A DNA stretch of 22,895 nt, taken from a virus. Positions within the stretch are counted from its first letter, which is position 1; each line of letters begins with the position of its first letter. A program made the position numbers and the translations under genes. The DNA lies in IMG/VR virus record IMGVR_UViG_3300048588_000467, positions 1 through 22,895 of that record; one strand, given 5' to 3'. Below the pieces are notes generated by a model. The model was not told the DNA's origin, ran no database searches, and saw only the letters and a list, made by a program, of their open reading frames with translations. Of the stretch, positions 21,620 through 22,895 are shown one piece after another.

Positions 21620-22072
21620 TTACGTAGCGCTCAAGCCCGCGAAGGGATGCGGAGTGGTGCGTGGATCCCGGACCACCCGCACGGCGGGTCCGGGTTCCGG
21701 GTGCAATCCTTCCGGGCTCTCCACCCGGAAGCGTCCGGCGGCCACATCGCGGAGGAGGGCGATGGCCTGTTTGTTGGCCTCCACCCGGTCCTCGGTGAGG
21801 AGGGCACGAGTCACCGGCAGCCGTGTGAATGCTTCGAAGCGCGCCCTGCTCAGGGCGGCGGTGGTCAGGGATGGCGGGATGGTGCCGGCCGGGCCCAGGG
21901 AGGCCTCGGGCCGGGCGGCCAGGTACCCGCGGATCTCCTGGGTGATATCTGCCAGGATGCCTGGCAACGGACTCGTCTGCCCCGCCCCCAGGGCCGCCGA
22001 CTGCAACGCCTGTCGCTCCGGGCCACTGAGGGACCGGAGCAGGTCGTCGGCGCTGAGGGTGATCCAGGACAT
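21620..22072 (-). CDS. gp36-like head-tail connector protein (DUF1320-like)
   Basis: This 150-aa protein is mostly helical. It begins MSWITLSADDLLRSLSGPER, with GILADITQEIRGYLAARPEA, SRARFEAFTRLP and ALLRDVAAGRF. This matches the Mu gp36 / DUF1320 pattern: an N-terminal 'D-L' helix, a central helix with 'ei+gyl', and 'RLP' before a last helix. These small proteins form the connector ring under the portal, and they usually follow the capsid gene, as here. A 74-base gap with a strong hairpin separates it from the capsid stop. Its C-terminus is Pro-rich (PEGLHPEPGPAVRVVRDPRT). Confidence 0.7.
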   Translation of the reverse strand: MSWITLSADDLLRSLSGPERQALQSAALGAGQTSPLPGILADITQEIRGYLAARPEASLGPAGTIPPSLTTAALSRARFEAFTRLPVTRALLTEDRVEANKQAIALLRDVAAGRFRVESPEGLHPEPGPAVRVVRDPRTTPHPFAGLSAT

Positions 22073-22092
22073 GACTGGCGGGCTGTGATCGT

Positions 22093-22131
22093 GGGGTGGC
22101 GGCGCCTTCTCTGCTCAGACGCCACCACCCC
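22093..22131 (-). other. Strong hairpin between the capsid and gp36-like genes
   Basis: In the minus-strand RNA, GGGGUGGUGGCG (22131-22120) can pair along its full length with CGCCGCCACCCC (22104-22093), with one G-U pair and a 15-nt loop. No U-run follows, so it is not a standard terminator. It lies 16 bases beyond the capsid stop codon. A second, smaller stem, CCCCT/AGGGG (22128-22132/22136-22140), uses the same arm and would exclude the larger one. A role in limiting read-through or protecting capsid mRNA is plausible. Confidence 0.55.
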
Positions 22132-22146
22132 TATCAGGGGTAGATG

Positions 22147-22895
22147 TCAGGAAACGGTGAACTTACGGATCCCCAGGGTGCTGGTGATCTTGAGTGCTTC
22201 GTAATGCTCCACGGTGATGTCGTAGAGCTTGGCTCCCACCTGCTGGGTGTAGACGCGCACGTCCCCGCCCGAGATCGTGGGAGAGACGAAGCGCTTGATG
22301 TTGCTGGCGTCCTCGCTGTCCTGGCCGGACATGGCGTTGAACATCAGCACCAGGTTCCCGACCACCTGGGTCTTGGCCGCGGCGGCGGACTGGTAACGAG
22401 CCTTGCTGACACGCACCTGGTCCACGCCCAGGAACTGAGCCAGGGCACCTTCACCCAAACCCGCGGAGGCAAACCCACCGGCGGAGTTCTGCGCTCGATG
22501 CGCCAGGATGCGTTTGCTCCAGGCCGTCTCGCCGTAGCCGATCCGGGTGGGACGCACCCCACTGCTGTCCGCAGCGGTCACCAGGTCGAGCACCACGTCC
22601 TGGTCGGGATCCTTCCCGGCCGTCGTATCCCAGGTCTTGGCGGTGTTCGTGGCGGCCGCACTGAGGAGCGCAAACGCCCGGCGGAGGGAATTGCGGCGCA
22701 GCCGGCGCAGCAACTTGGAGACGAAGCGTTCCTCCCATCCAGAGGTCTCGGAGACTTCGTCCAGGTCTACGCGCATGGTCAGTCCGCGGTTCTCGGTCTT
22801 CGCGTTGACCTTCTTGCTGGTGTACTCCACCCGCTTGAAGTCCGAGTGGAACGTGCGCAGATCGTCGGTGGTATCGGAGAACCATTCCTCCGCGT
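22147..22895 (-). CDS. Major capsid protein, N-terminus beyond the window
   Basis: The frame is open to the right edge, upstream of the internal GTG at 22830 (…RTFHSDFKR before VEYTSKKVNAK), so at least 248 residues are present and the start lies outside. The sequence fits an HK97-fold capsid protein: an N-terminal-arm-like part (ENRGLTMRVDLDEVSETSGW), a long helix (RLRRNSLRRAFALLSAAATN), and the P-domain-like pattern PTRIGYGETAWSKRILAHR. A beta-rich part follows (DQVRVSKARYQSAAAAKTQV, TISGGDVRVYTQQVGAKLYD) and the protein ends ALKITSTLGIRKFTVS. Its order before the gp36-like gene is as expected. Which capsid subfamily it belongs to cannot be told; the fold is inferred from pattern and context. 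Confidence 0.75.
   Translation of the reverse strand, partial: AEEWFSDTTDDLRTFHSDFKRVEYTSKKVNAKTENRGLTMRVDLDEVSETSGWEERFVSKLLRRLRRNSLRRAFALLSAAATNTAKTWDTTAGKDPDQDVVLDLVTAADSSGVRPTRIGYGETAWSKRILAHRAQNSAGGFASAGLGEGALAQFLGVDQVRVSKARYQSAAAAKTQVVGNLVLMFNAMSGQDSEDASNIKRFVSPTISGGDVRVYTQQVGAKLYDITVEHYEALKITSTLGIRKFTVS

Noticed and set aside
20002-21627. 541-codon open frame on the plus strand
   Set aside because: It runs opposite the F-like and gpG-type genes, which have family-like sequence and tight junctions. Its translation is a Gly/His/Pro-rich string without domains, as expected of antisense frames in GC-rich DNA.
22147-22895. Encapsulin or host protein instead of capsid
   Set aside because: The adjoining connector, minor head, tail completion and tube genes make a phage capsid by far the better reading.
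1-22895. tRNA genes, CRISPR arrays, insertion sequences, integrase or attachment sites
   Set aside because: None was seen on either strand; whether this is a prophage or a free phage cannot be decided from the window.

Overview
This window is the structural late region of a tailed double-stranded DNA phage or prophage. It is GC-rich by eye (not computed) and packed almost gap-free with genes on the minus strand. I see no sheath protein, a 734-aa tape measure and a frameshifted tail chaperone, so the virion is most likely a long, flexible-tailed siphovirus. The host is probably a Gram-negative bacterium, because three genes carry Sec or lipoprotein signals. The Asn/Thr-rich fibre and lectin style, together with the head-protein types, reminded me of Verrucomicrobiota prophages; that is an impression, not a demonstration.

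Read in the direction of transcription, from high to low coordinates, the order is as follows. Head and neck: the major capsid protein, cut by the right edge (22147-22895); a gp36-like connector (21620-22072); a Mu F/minor-head-like protein (20791-21618); a gpG/gpS-type tail completion protein (20029-20709); and a gp37/terminator-like protein (19521-20021). The tail tube protein is at 18976-19524. A fibre block covers 12680-18944: two unrecognised small proteins, a 960-aa fibre, a 587-aa fibre, an 87-aa coiled-coil protein and a 157-aa short fibre protein. Next comes an unexpected exported block (8396-12683): a fibre/lectin protein with a signal peptide, a right-handed beta-helix protein with a signal peptide, and a lipoprotein. 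Tail assembly follows: gpG/gpGT-like chaperones with a -1 frameshift (7796-8358), a 51-aa ORF coupled to the tape measure (7456-7611), and the tape measure (5255-7459). The tail tip resembles that of gene transfer agents and siphoviruses: a 666-aa DUF2163-type hub protein (3258-5258), an NlpC/P60 peptidase (2828-3271), a 64-aa protein (2637-2831) and an 826-aa J-like central tail protein (154-2634).

Neighbouring genes usually overlap by 4 to 14 nt or lie a few bases apart, and most starts lack a clear Shine-Dalgarno sequence. Expression therefore probably relies on one long transcript and translational coupling. The only credible plus-strand gene is a 56-codon, two-helix membrane protein (7629-7799). 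It exactly fills the gap between the chaperone and the 51-aa ORF. At the far left, two tandem 20-bp repeats precede a possible next gene that runs off the window.

The most unusual features are the exported triad embedded in a tail operon by ATGA overlaps, the head-on small membrane gene, the frameshift cassette, and the repeat cluster at the end of the tail module.
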